From contig JAIWOG010000147.1 of assembly GCA_020217035.1 (NCBI GenBank), positions 1-10,000 of the forward strand: a stretch of DNA of 10,000 bases. Reading direction: 5' to 3'. A program made the position numbers and the translations under genes. The first letter of the stretch is position 1, and each line of letters begins with the position of its first letter. Below are positions 1 through 9,483 of this stretch, piece by piece. Under the pieces are notes generated by a model. The model was not told the origin of the DNA, made no database searches, and worked only from the letters and a program-made list of their open reading frames with translations. This stretch comes from Magnetospirillum sp. GTDB lineage: Bacteria > Pseudomonadota > Alphaproteobacteria > Rhodospirillales > Magnetospirillaceae.

Positions 1-3356
<3,356 letters not shown>

Positions 3357-3398
3357 GATACTTTCCTCGTCGGCATCCGAATGGTGCCCAAAGCTGGA

Positions 3399-3505
3399 TT
3401 AACCACAGAGACACAGAGGCACAGAGAGGTTTTTCAAACGGTGCCGACAACGTAATGCGTTTCCGCCAACACGTTATCTCTGTGTCTCTGTGCCTCTGTG
3501 GTGAA
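3399..3505. repeat. Dispersed inverted-repeat element (CCACAGAGACACAGAG type) between metF and metH
   Basis: Two arms of about 29 nt (3399-3427 and 3477-3505) are near-perfect inverted copies. They differ at three positions, one of which would be a G-U pair in RNA. Each arm is itself built from repeats of a CACAGAG unit. The roughly 50-nt loop contains a further small inverted pair, AAACG (3436-3440) and CGTTT (3458-3462). Translated, the arms give the TTETQRHRE / QRHRDTE strings that often appear as spurious peptides from intergenic repeats of many environmental bacteria; that link is from memory, not from a search. The element fills most of the 155-nt metF-metH gap and would form a long hairpin in the metF-metH transcript, where it could attenuate transcription, stabilise RNA or be neutral. 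No T-run follows either arm, so it does not look like a standard intrinsic terminator. Confidence 0.8.
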
Positions 3506-3511
3506 TTGTTT

Positions 3512-4393
3512 TTACTCGGCCTTGGGCCGCACCCCCAGGATGTGGCTGATGGCATAAGCCAGATCAGCGCGGTTCAGGGTATAGAAATGGAAATCGGTGA
3601 CGCCGTCGGCGGCCAGCGCCCGGCATTGCTCGGCGGCGACGGTGGCGGCCACCAGCTTGCGGGTTTCCGGGTCGTCGTCCAGGCCCTCGAACAATTTGGC
3701 CATCCAGGCGGGAACCGACGCGCCGCAGGCGGCCGAGAACTTCTGCACCTGGGCGAAATTGGTCACCGGCAGGATGCCGGGCAAGACGGGCACGGTGATG
3801 CCGGCGGCGCGCACCTTGTCCATGAAGCGACGATAGACGTCGACGTCGAAGAAATATTGGCTGATGGCCCGCGTGGCGCCTGCGTCGATCTTGCGCTTCA
3901 AATTGTCCAGGTCGAAATCGGCGCTGGGGGCGTCGGGATGCATTTCCGGATAGGCGGCGACCGAGATTTCGAAATCGGCAATGCGCTTCAATCCCGCCAC
4001 CAGATCGGCGGCATAGGCATAGCCGCCCGGCGTGGGGACGTACTTGCCCGACCCTTCCGGGGCGTCGCCGCGCAGCGCCACGATGTGGCGGATGCCTTCG
4101 TCCCAATAGCGCCGGGCGATGTCGTCCACTTCGCCGGTGGAATGGCCGACGCAGGTCAGGTGGGCGGCGGGCTTCAGCCCGGTTTCACGGGCGATGCGCA
4201 CCACCGTGTCGTGAGTGCGTTCCCGCGTCGAGCCGCCGGCGCCATAGGTCACCGAGACGAAGCTGGGGTTCAGCGGTTCCAGGCGCTTGACGCATTCCCA
4301 CAGGTTTTCCTGCATCTTCTCGGTCTTGGGCGGGAAGAATTCGAACGACACGGCGACCGGCTTGGCCGAGGCGGTGGCGATGGGCAGGCTCAC
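3512..4393 (-). CDS. metF: Methylenetetrahydrofolate reductase
   Basis: Reduces 5,10-methylene-THF to 5-methyl-THF, the methyl donor used by the MetH encoded next to it; a cytoplasmic FAD flavoprotein with a TIM-barrel fold. The 293-residue protein is close to E. coli MetF (296). Family signatures are visible in order: SFEFFPPKT near the N-terminus (the catalytic Glu), VTYGAGGS, HLTCVG, ALRGD (the Asp near the flavin), YPEMHP, ISQYFFD, PVLPGILP and the closing FHFYTLNR. I chose the GTG at 4393 because AAGGAG sits 7 nt upstream and the codon overlaps the stop of the preceding gene (GTGA). A longer reading from an ATG at 4429 would overlap the regulator by 40 nt and has no comparable support. 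The 4-nt overlap implies translational coupling to the ArsR-methyltransferase gene. Confidence 0.96.
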   Translation of the reverse strand: MSLPIATASAKPVAVSFEFFPPKTEKMQENLWECVKRLEPLNPSFVSVTYGAGGSTRERTHDTVVRIARETGLKPAAHLTCVGHSTGEVDDIARRYWDEGIRHIVALRGDAPEGSGKYVPTPGGYAYAADLVAGLKRIADFEISVAAYPEMHPDAPSADFDLDNLKRKIDAGATRAISQYFFDVDVYRRFMDKVRAAGITVPVLPGILPVTNFAQVQKFSAACGASVPAWMAKLFEGLDDDPETRKLVAATVAAEQCRALAADGVTDFHFYTLNRADLAYAISHILGVRPKAE

Positions 4394-5337
4394 GGGCGGA
4401 CTCCTTGGTTGGGCTTTTCGGCGCTCCACAGCACCACGGTCAGCGGCTTGCCGGGCAGGTGGCGGGGGGGCAGGGGGGACAAGCCGGCAGCCAACAGCCA
4501 GCCGGACACTTCGGAATCGGCGAATCCCAGGCGGCGATGGGCATGCTGGTCGCGCAGGATTTCCAGGTCATGGGGGGCGAAATCCACCGCGACCAACAAT
4601 CCGCCGGGACGCAGGATGCGGGCGGCCTCGGCCACCACTTGCCCCGGGTCGGCGGCGTAATGCAGCACCTGGTGCACGGTGACCACGTCAGCGCTGTTGT
4701 CGGCCAAGGGCGCCTGGGTGATGTCGCCCTGGCGCACCATGCAATGGCGCAGATCGGCGCGTTCCAGGTTGGCGCGGGCGATGTCCAGCATTTCACGGGA
4801 CAAATCAATGCCGATTCCGCGTTCGCAATAGGGCGCCAGCACTTCCAGCACCCTTGCGGTGCCGGTGCCGAGATCCACCAGATCGCCGACCCGTCGGCCC
4901 GCGATGGCTTGGATCAGCGCCTGCTCGACCTCGGATTCGTCCACATGCAGGGACCGCAATTGGTCCCATTGATGGGCATTCAGGGTGAAGTAATCCTGGG
5001 CGCGGCCAGCGCGGGCGGCCCGCACGCTTTCCAGCCGGGCCTGGTCGCGCGACAGCACGGTGTCGTCGGCGGGCAGCATGGACAACAAGCGGGTGGCCAG
5101 GTCGGCGCCGGCGCCTTGGGCGGCGACGCGGTAAAACACCCAGGCGCCTTCCGGAAAGCGGTCCAGCAATCCCGATTCGCACATCAGTTTCAAATGGCGT
5201 GACACCCGGGGCTGACTTTGCCCCAGGATGTGGGTGAGTTCGGAAACGGTCAGGTCGCCATGCGCCAGCAGGCGCAGCAGACGCAATCGCGTCGGCTCGG
5301 CCGCGGCTCGCAAGGCTGCCAGGATGGTTTCCATCAT
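4390..5337 (-). CDS. ArsR-family transcriptional regulator fused to a class I SAM-dependent methyltransferase
   Basis: A 315-residue protein with two domains. Residues 3-72 form an ArsR/SmtB winged helix: AEPTRLRLLRLL, then the HTH TVSELTHILGQSQPRVSRHLKLM (about 30-52) and the wing through VFYRV. The metal-ligand ELCVC motif of arsenic/cadmium sensors is absent, so it is unlikely to sense metals. From about 150 a Rossmann methyltransferase begins: motif I DLGTGTARVL (155-164), acidic GIGIDLS, then VTVHQVLHYAADP and LRPGGLLVAVDF. Such fusions beside metF/metH in alphaproteobacteria fit control of the SAM cycle, analogous to the SAH-responsive ArsR regulator SahR; this is inference. The methyltransferase fold may be a SAM/SAH sensor or an active enzyme. 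The ATG at 5337 follows GGAGAG at 5 nt; the adjacent ATG at 5334 is equally possible. A longer reading to 5442 would run through the putative operator and gives an atypical N-terminus. It heads the metF-metH operon. Confidence 0.9.
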   Translation of the reverse strand: MMETILAALRAAAEPTRLRLLRLLAHGDLTVSELTHILGQSQPRVSRHLKLMCESGLLDRFPEGAWVFYRVAAQGAGADLATRLLSMLPADDTVLSRDQARLESVRAARAGRAQDYFTLNAHQWDQLRSLHVDESEVEQALIQAIAGRRVGDLVDLGTGTARVLEVLAPYCERGIGIDLSREMLDIARANLERADLRHCMVRQGDITQAPLADNSADVVTVHQVLHYAADPGQVVAEAARILRPGGLLVAVDFAPHDLEILRDQHAHRRLGFADSEVSGWLLAAGLSPLPPRHLPGKPLTVVLWSAEKPNQGVRP

Positions 5338-5360
5338 GCTCTCTCCGAAACTCTCAAAAA

Positions 5361-5380
5361 CATATAAACATATCTTTATG
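5361..5380. promoter_or_regulatory. Imperfect palindrome, putative operator for the ArsR-methyltransferase regulator
   Basis: The 20-bp sequence CATATAAACATATCTTTATG matches its own reverse complement at 14 of 20 positions, with perfect CATA/TATG ends. It is strikingly AT-rich against the surrounding high-GC DNA. It lies 23 nt upstream of the regulator start, within the 249-nt divergent gap to mlaA. ArsR-family dimers bind AT-rich palindromes of this size near the promoters they repress, so autoregulation of the regulator-metF-metH operon is a reasonable inference. No convincing -35/-10 pair could be fixed around it; TATGTT or TATATG within the palindrome (minus strand) could serve as -10, which would place the site over the promoter. 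Confidence 0.5.
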
Positions 5381-5586
5381 CGAAATGGAACGGAAAATGG
5401 GGGATTCCCCTGACTCGGTGTTGCCGGGATGCAACATTTCACGATTGGGAAAAAATACAGCCAGTTGTGCCCACTGGTCTTTCGGCTGGGACTGTGTTAC
5501 CTCCAATGGTGCACGGATGTCGCACCCGCGGGATTCGTGTTGGCCACGCGTTGGTCGAACCTCGTGGTATCAGGTCCGAAGATATA

Positions 5587-6351
5587 ATGATGACGTTCTT
5601 CAAGCCCCGTCCCGTCGCGTCGCGCGTCGTCGCGTCCATCTTCGCCTTGGCCTTGGTTGCCGGCTGCGCCACGCCGCCGCCCGCCGACGACAAGGAGGCC
5701 ATGGCCGAATGGGAGCAGGTCAACGACCCGCTGGAACCCATGAACCGGACCATCTTCGAGTTCAACCAAGCGGTGGACAAGGCGCTGCTGAAGCCGTTGG
5801 CCCAGGGCTATCGCTGGGCGGTGCCGCAATTCGGCCGTGACCGCGTGCGCGACTTCGTGCGCAACCTGCGGGCCCCGGTGATTTTCGTCAACGACGTGCT
5901 GCAGGGCGAACCGGACCGCGCCATGCAGACCTTGATGCGCTTCGCCTTCAACACCGGCTTCGGCATCGGCGGCCTGATCGACGTGGCCGAACCCGGCGGC
6001 ATCCCCTATCACGACGAGGATTTCGGTCAGACCTTCGCGGTCTGGGGCATCGGCGAAGGCCCTTATTTGGTGCTGCCGATCCTGGGGCCGTCCAACCCGC
6101 GTGACGGTGTCGGCCTGGCCACCGAATGGCTGGCCGACCCCTTCAACCTGTACATGGACCGCATCGGGCAGGACTGGGCCATCTGGACCCGCACGGGCGT
6201 TTCCGGCGTGGAAAAGCGTGAACGCCTGCTCGACACCCTGGACGAGATCGAGCGCACCTCGCTGGACTATTACTCGGCCTTGCGGTCGACCTATCGCCAG
6301 AATCGCGCCGCCGAGGTCAAGAACAAGCTTGATGCTGACGGGCAGCGTTGA
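5587..6351 (+). CDS. mlaA: MlaA/VacJ-family outer-membrane lipoprotein (phospholipid transport)
   Basis: Extracts mislocalised phospholipids from the outer leaflet of the outer membrane and passes them to the periplasmic carrier MlaC, maintaining lipid asymmetry. The 254-residue length matches E. coli MlaA (251). It opens with a lipoprotein signal peptide ending in the lipobox LVAG-C (Cys27). Ala follows the Cys, so there is no inner-membrane retention Asp at +2. The family signature NDPLEPMNRTIFEFNQAVDK follows, then FVRNLRAPVIFVNDVLQGE, the glycine-rich NTGFGIGGLIDVA and FGQTFAVWGIGEGPYLVLP. I chose the ATG at 5587 because it gives a well-formed signal peptide. A reading from 5467 adds 40 residues before the signal and is unlikely. 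The ribosome site is weak (AGG 12 nt upstream) and the ATG at 5590 is an alternative. mlaC follows after 3 nt. Confidence 0.95.
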   Translation: MMTFFKPRPVASRVVASIFALALVAGCATPPPADDKEAMAEWEQVNDPLEPMNRTIFEFNQAVDKALLKPLAQGYRWAVPQFGRDRVRDFVRNLRAPVIFVNDVLQGEPDRAMQTLMRFAFNTGFGIGGLIDVAEPGGIPYHDEDFGQTFAVWGIGEGPYLVLPILGPSNPRDGVGLATEWLADPFNLYMDRIGQDWAIWTRTGVSGVEKRERLLDTLDEIERTSLDYYSALRSTYRQNRAAEVKNKLDADGQR

Positions 6352-6354
6352 TCC

Positions 6355-6972
6355 ATGCTTGATCGTCGTTCCTTCTTGATGGGTGTGGCGGCTGTCGCCG
6401 TCAGCGGTGTGGTTTCCCGCCCGGTGTGGGCGGCGCCCGGTGACGCCGGCGCCTTCATCCAGTCGCTGGCTGAAAGCGCCATGAACACGGTGGCGGTCAA
6501 GGATTTGGCCGACAGCGAACGGGTCAACCGTTTCCGCAGCCTGTTCGTCAACACCTTCGACCTGCCCGAGATCAGCCGTTTCGTCCTGGGCCGCTATTGG
6601 CGGGCCGCCAATGACGCGCAGAAGGCCGAGTTCCAAAAGCTGTTCGAGGACATCCAGGTCTACACCTGGACCCGCCGCTTCAAGGAATACAACGGCGAGA
6701 CCTTGGAACTGGGCGGCGTCAAGGGCGAGGGCGAGGGTGACTTCATCGTCGATTCGCAAATGAAGCGGGCCAAGCTTTCCCCCATCAACGTCAGCTGGCG
6801 GGTGCGTCGCGTCGGCGAAACCTTCCGCATCCTCGACATCATCGTCGAAGGGGCGTCCATGGCCATCACCTTCCGTTCGGATTACGGCGCCGTCTTGTCC
6901 TCGCAAGGGGGCAAGGTCGACGGGTTGTTGGACGTGATGCGCAAAAAGGTCGACCAACTGAAGCTGGGTTAG
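6355..6972 (+). CDS. mlaC: MlaC/Ttg2D-family periplasmic phospholipid-binding protein
   Basis: A soluble carrier that shuttles phospholipid between the outer-membrane MlaA complex and the inner-membrane MlaFEDB ABC transporter. 205 residues, near the usual 200-215. The N-terminus LDRRSFLMGVAAVAVSGVV carries a twin-arginine RRSFL motif before the hydrophobic stretch and a likely WAA cleavage site, suggesting Tat export. The body follows the MlaC pattern: a helical start with FIQSLAES, RFRSLFVNTFDLPEISRFVLGRYW, then EFQKLFEDIQVYTWTRRFKEY, a beta-rich stretch with VSWRVRR and FRILDIIVEGASMAITFRSDY, and a final helix. The start is 3 nt after the mlaA stop with no strong ribosome site of its own, so translation is probably coupled. 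The transporter genes mlaFED are not adjacent here and must lie elsewhere if present. Confidence 0.93.
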   Translation: MLDRRSFLMGVAAVAVSGVVSRPVWAAPGDAGAFIQSLAESAMNTVAVKDLADSERVNRFRSLFVNTFDLPEISRFVLGRYWRAANDAQKAEFQKLFEDIQVYTWTRRFKEYNGETLELGGVKGEGEGDFIVDSQMKRAKLSPINVSWRVRRVGETFRILDIIVEGASMAITFRSDYGAVLSSQGGKVDGLLDVMRKKVDQLKLG

Positions 6973-6979
6973 GCCGCTT

Positions 6980-7327
6980 TCAATATCCGTAAGGCTTGTC
7001 GCCCCACAGCAAGGTGGCGACGTGACGGCTGACCATCTTCATCAGGTCATAGGGCGGGCGGACGAACTGCACCGCCACCCAATCCTTGGTGATGGCGCGG
7101 ACTTCCGCCTTGCCTTTGGCCAGCCGCATGTCCGGCCAATGCAGGGATGCCATCTCGAACACCACTTCCTCGCCCTTCCAGGTGCGCCGACCATTGGGCA
7201 TGGCGAATTTCATGCCGCCGATGGAAATGTCGAGGACGGGGATTTCCACCTCATCCATGCGGATGACCAGCCCGGTGCCGGGATGGCGTTCGTCGAAGCG
7301 ACGGTCGTTGCTGGGCTTCTTGAGCAT
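6980..7327 (-). CDS. Small single-domain PilZ protein (putative c-di-GMP binder)
   Basis: A 115-residue cytoplasmic protein made essentially of one PilZ domain. Both nucleotide-binding motifs are present: RxxxR as R10-F-D-E-R14 and (D/N)xSxxG as D33-I-S-I-G-G38. Beta-strand-rich sequence follows, including EEVVFEMASLHW and GKAEVRAITKDWVAVQFV. Known PilZ proteins bind cyclic di-GMP and pass the signal to motility, polysaccharide or secretion targets; the partner of this one cannot be told from context. I chose the ATG at 7327 (GGAA 6 nt upstream, family-like N-terminus) over a TTG at 7393. It converges on mlaC with only 7 nt between the stops and no obvious terminator in between. Confidence 0.85.
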   Translation of the reverse strand: MLKKPSNDRRFDERHPGTGLVIRMDEVEIPVLDISIGGMKFAMPNGRRTWKGEEVVFEMASLHWPDMRLAKGKAEVRAITKDWVAVQFVRPPYDLMKMVSRHVATLLWGDKPYGY

Positions 7328-7418
7328 GGCGGTTCCGTTCTGGGCAAGCGTTCCGCAGGGGATATTATCCTGCGACGGGCGGTTGCGCCACAACCGATCA
7401 ACGTCCCTGTCGGCCCCC

Positions 7419-7447
7419 TTGACAGTCTAGCGGCCTTCCCCTAAGTT
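7419..7447 (+). promoter_or_regulatory. Promoter of tRNA-Ala
   Basis: A perfect -35 box TTGACA (7419-7424) is followed after exactly 17 nt by TAAGTT (7442-7447), a 3-of-6 match to the -10 consensus. Transcription would start a few bases before the tRNA at 7460, which is the expected geometry for a stable-RNA promoter. The weak -10 is the main doubt. Confidence 0.65.
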
Positions 7448-7459
7448 CCCCACCTCGCT

Positions 7460-7535
7460 GGGGCCGTAGCTCAGATGGGAGAGCGCCGCAATCGCACTGC
7501 GGAGGTCAGGGGTTCGATTCCCCTCGGCTCCACCA
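7460..7535 (+). tRNA. tRNA-Ala, anticodon CGC
   Basis: A complete 76-nt cloverleaf. The 7-bp acceptor stem GGGGCCG/CGGCTCC includes the G3-U70 wobble that marks alanine tRNAs. The D stem is GCTC/GAGC, the anticodon stem CCGCA/TGCGG with loop ATCGCAC, and the T arm AGGGG-TTCGATT-CCCCT. Loop positions 34-36 read CGC, which decodes GCG. The 3' CCA end is encoded. No intrinsic terminator is visible directly downstream. Confidence 0.97.
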
Positions 7536-7597
7536 GCCTCTTCGAACATGTCCCAAAGATTGATGCAATCGCGCACTCGCCCGGATGATTTCCGACA

Positions 7598-7699
7598 GGC
7601 TTGGTCCGGATTGCGCTCGCCATGTCCGGCACCGGTCAGGGCCGCCACCTCCAGTTCCATCAGCCGCTCGGCGGCAAAGCCGATCATCTCGTGGGTCAT
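7598..7699 (-). pseudogene. Remnant of an IS256-family (mutator-type) transposase N-terminal region
   Basis: The minus strand reads MTHEMIGFAAERLMELEV and on through AALTGAGHGERNPDQ, which closely resembles the segment EMIGFAAERLMELEVxxLTGAxxGER near the start of IS256-family transposases. After NPDQ the similarity stops: the expected NGYRDRDWETRAG and the DDE catalytic core are absent, and the frame runs on toward the 3' end of tRNA-Ala. So only about 34 codons of a protein of about 400 residues survive. An AAGGA lies just upstream of the ATG. I see no intact terminal inverted repeats. The rest of the 7536-7874 gap, between tRNA and transporter, shows no further gene that I can support. The match is by recognition of the family, not by alignment. 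Confidence 0.6.
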
Positions 7700-7874
7700 C
7701 GTTCTGATCCTTGGTTCGGTCGACGTTCGCAACCAAACCCTTCCGAAGCCGGTCCAACGGGCTGACGCGGCCCGTCGCGGCAGATAGCGTGATTTGGTCT
7801 TTGCCGTGTTGACTTCAGCGATCATTTGCCGTGCCTTGGCGCCGCGGCTACATTTCCGGGATTGGTCAGGCGAG

Positions 7875-9104
7875 GTGTCCTTGGCATCCCATCATCCCGA
7901 GTCTTCCGTCCCTTCCATCAACCTGCCGCTGTTGTCGGTGGCGTCGGCCCTGCTGGCGGCGGCGGTGGGGGTGTCCTACGTCTATGTGGACCTGGCGCTG
8001 AACCGCATGGGGGTGTCGGCCACCGCCATCGGGATCAATGCCGCCATGCCCGCCTTGGCTTGGTTGCTGGCGACGCCGATGATGCCCTGGGCCTTGCGGC
8101 GTTTTCCGGCGAAAGGCTTGTTGATGGCGTTGCTGGGGGTGGCCGCCGCCGCGATCCTGTGCTTCCCGGTCTGGCCCGACGCCACATGGTGGCTGGGGTT
8201 GCGATTCTTGTTCGGCGGCGCCACCGGCATGGTGTTCCGGCTGGTGGAATACTGGATCAACGTCGCCTCGCCCGACACCCATCGCGCCCGCAATGTGGGG
8301 ATTTACGTCATGGCCTTCGCCACCGGCGCCCTGGTCGGCGGCGTCGCCACCCCGGCGGTGGGGGTCGAAGGGTGGCCGCCCATCGTGATGATCGCTGTCC
8401 TGGTCTGCGTGTCCGCCGTGGTATTCGCCATCCTGCGTGGCGGCCCGCCGGGCATTAAGGCTGTCGCCGGGCTGGGGCTGCGTCGCCTGTGTCGCGGCGG
8501 CGCTTTCGTCGCCCTGTCGGGCATCTTGGTCTATGGCATGTTCGAAGGCGTGCCCTATACCCTGATGCCGGTTTACGTGGTGCGGTTGGGGTTGGCCGAC
8601 CAATGGGCCTTGTGGTGCGCCGCCGCCGCCATCGGCGGGCAGATCATCATGGCGGTGCCGGCCGGAATCCTGGCCGACCGTCACGGCAAGGGCAAGGTGG
8701 CCGCCCTTTCGGCCGCCTGCGCGTTGGTGGTTCCCGCTGTCATCCCCACCGCCCTGGCGGTGCCGGAACTTCTGTTGGTGGCCATGGCGCTGTGGGGCGG
8801 TTTCGCCGGGTCGCTTTACAACGTCACCCTGGCCATGTTGGCCGACCGCTTCCAGGGGGCGGAACTCGCTTCGGCCAACGCCGCCTTCGGAACCCTTTAC
8901 GCCCTGGGCAGCCTGGCGGGGCCACCCTTGCACGGTTTGGCCATGGACGCCTGGAACCCGCAGGGCCTGATGCTCAGCGCGGCGGGCGTGTTCGGCTGTT
9001 TCCTGGTGGCGGCGGCATGGGGACGAAGCAAGCCGGCGCAAGCATCCGCATCTGTCCCAGGACCCGGCGACCCTGGCCCATATGCGCAATCCCGCCAACC
9101 GTAA
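7875..9104 (+). CDS. Major facilitator superfamily (MFS) transporter, YcaD-like
   Basis: About 409 residues forming roughly 12 hydrophobic segments in the inner membrane, the usual MFS length. Recognisable features are the loop after the second segment (MMPWALRRFPAKG), RFLFGGATGMVFRLVEYWIN followed by a basic loop and GIYVMAFATGALVGG, which resembles the YcaD subgroup, and a second-half motif A, PAGILADRHGKGKV. The substrate cannot be predicted. The start is uncertain: GTG at 7875 and TTG at 7881 (GAGG 5 nt before it) both give a short N-terminal tail, while a TTG at 7794 would add 27 residues of unlikely sequence. The C-terminus in this frame ends in a low-complexity Ala/Pro/Gly tail that may be the product of a frameshift. 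It lies downstream of the tRNA and transposase remnant and converges on the gene ending at 9151. Confidence 0.88.
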   Translation: MSLASHHPESSVPSINLPLLSVASALLAAAVGVSYVYVDLALNRMGVSATAIGINAAMPALAWLLATPMMPWALRRFPAKGLLMALLGVAAAAILCFPVWPDATWWLGLRFLFGGATGMVFRLVEYWINVASPDTHRARNVGIYVMAFATGALVGGVATPAVGVEGWPPIVMIAVLVCVSAVVFAILRGGPPGIKAVAGLGLRRLCRGGAFVALSGILVYGMFEGVPYTLMPVYVVRLGLADQWALWCAAAAIGGQIIMAVPAGILADRHGKGKVAALSAACALVVPAVIPTALAVPELLLVAMALWGGFAGSLYNVTLAMLADRFQGAELASANAAFGTLYALGSLAGPPLHGLAMDAWNPQGLMLSAAGVFGCFLVAAAWGRSKPAQASASVPGPGDPGPYAQSRQP

Positions 9105-9150
9105 CTTCATGATCAGCGACCTGGCGGATTTCCTGCATCTTCTGGCCCGT

Positions 9151-9483
9151 TCATCGGGCGTTTAACGGGATTCCCCGGTTCAGGGCCGAGATGGCGCAGA
9201 CCACGCCGTCCCACCATTCCAGTACCTGATGGGCGGTGTTGACCGCCTCGGCTGGCGGCAGGGCATCGATGCCCGAGGTGAACAGCGCCTGATGGGCCAA
9301 CAGGTTGATGGCCTGGTTGGCCGACCATGGGGCCGGGCGGTCGTCATCGGTCAAGGTAACGCGGGCCAGCAGGCGGCCGTCACAGGACAAGGACAACTGG
9401 TCGCCGTCCATCTCGAACTGGGCGAAGGCCACCTTGGGCAGGCTGGCCAGCAAGTCCTTGGTCTCGGCAATGCCCGCCATCAT
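9151..9483 (-). CDS. Hypothetical protein, second gene of a coupled pair
   Basis: A 110-residue protein beginning MMAGIAETKDLLASLPKVAF. I do not recognise a family. It is acidic to neutral and soluble, with no signal peptide or membrane segment. A beta-like region (QFEMDGDQLSLSCDGRLLARVTL) is followed by helices with two Trp residues (HQVLEWWDGVVCAISALNRG). The ATG at 9483 overlaps the stop of the upstream gene (ATGA) and is preceded by a strong AGGGGGG ribosome site, so the pair is translationally coupled and the start is well fixed. A longer reading in the same frame through the upstream gene is a shadow. Confidence 0.75.
   Translation of the reverse strand: MMAGIAETKDLLASLPKVAFAQFEMDGDQLSLSCDGRLLARVTLTDDDRPAPWSANQAINLLAHQALFTSGIDALPPAEAVNTAHQVLEWWDGVVCAISALNRGIPLNAR

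Noticed and set aside
5338..5400. Possible SAM or SAH riboswitch in front of the regulator-metF-metH operon
   Set aside because: The leader is short and dominated by the AT-rich palindrome; I see no stem arrangement resembling known SAM-II or SAH aptamers.
5583..5588. A perfect TATAAT
   Set aside because: It overlaps the mlaA start codon and has no -35 box at suitable distance, so it is a chance match and not the mlaA promoter.
5497..6957. A 486-codon minus-strand open frame opposite mlaA-mlaC
   Set aside because: It is antisense to two well-recognised genes on the plus strand and has shadow-like composition.
7809..7814. TTGACT as a -35 box for the MFS transporter
   Set aside because: At 17 nt spacing the downstream hexamer is TGCCTT, with no -10 character.
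7427..7825. A 132-codon minus-strand open frame crossing the tRNA-Ala gene
   Set aside because: It reads antisense through the tRNA (producing the typical spurious GAEGNRTPDLRS peptide); only its middle part has meaning, as the transposase remnant.
7866..9110. A 414-codon minus-strand open frame opposite the MFS transporter
   Set aside because: It is hydrophilic and His/Gln/Arg-rich, the usual shadow of a GC-rich membrane protein gene.
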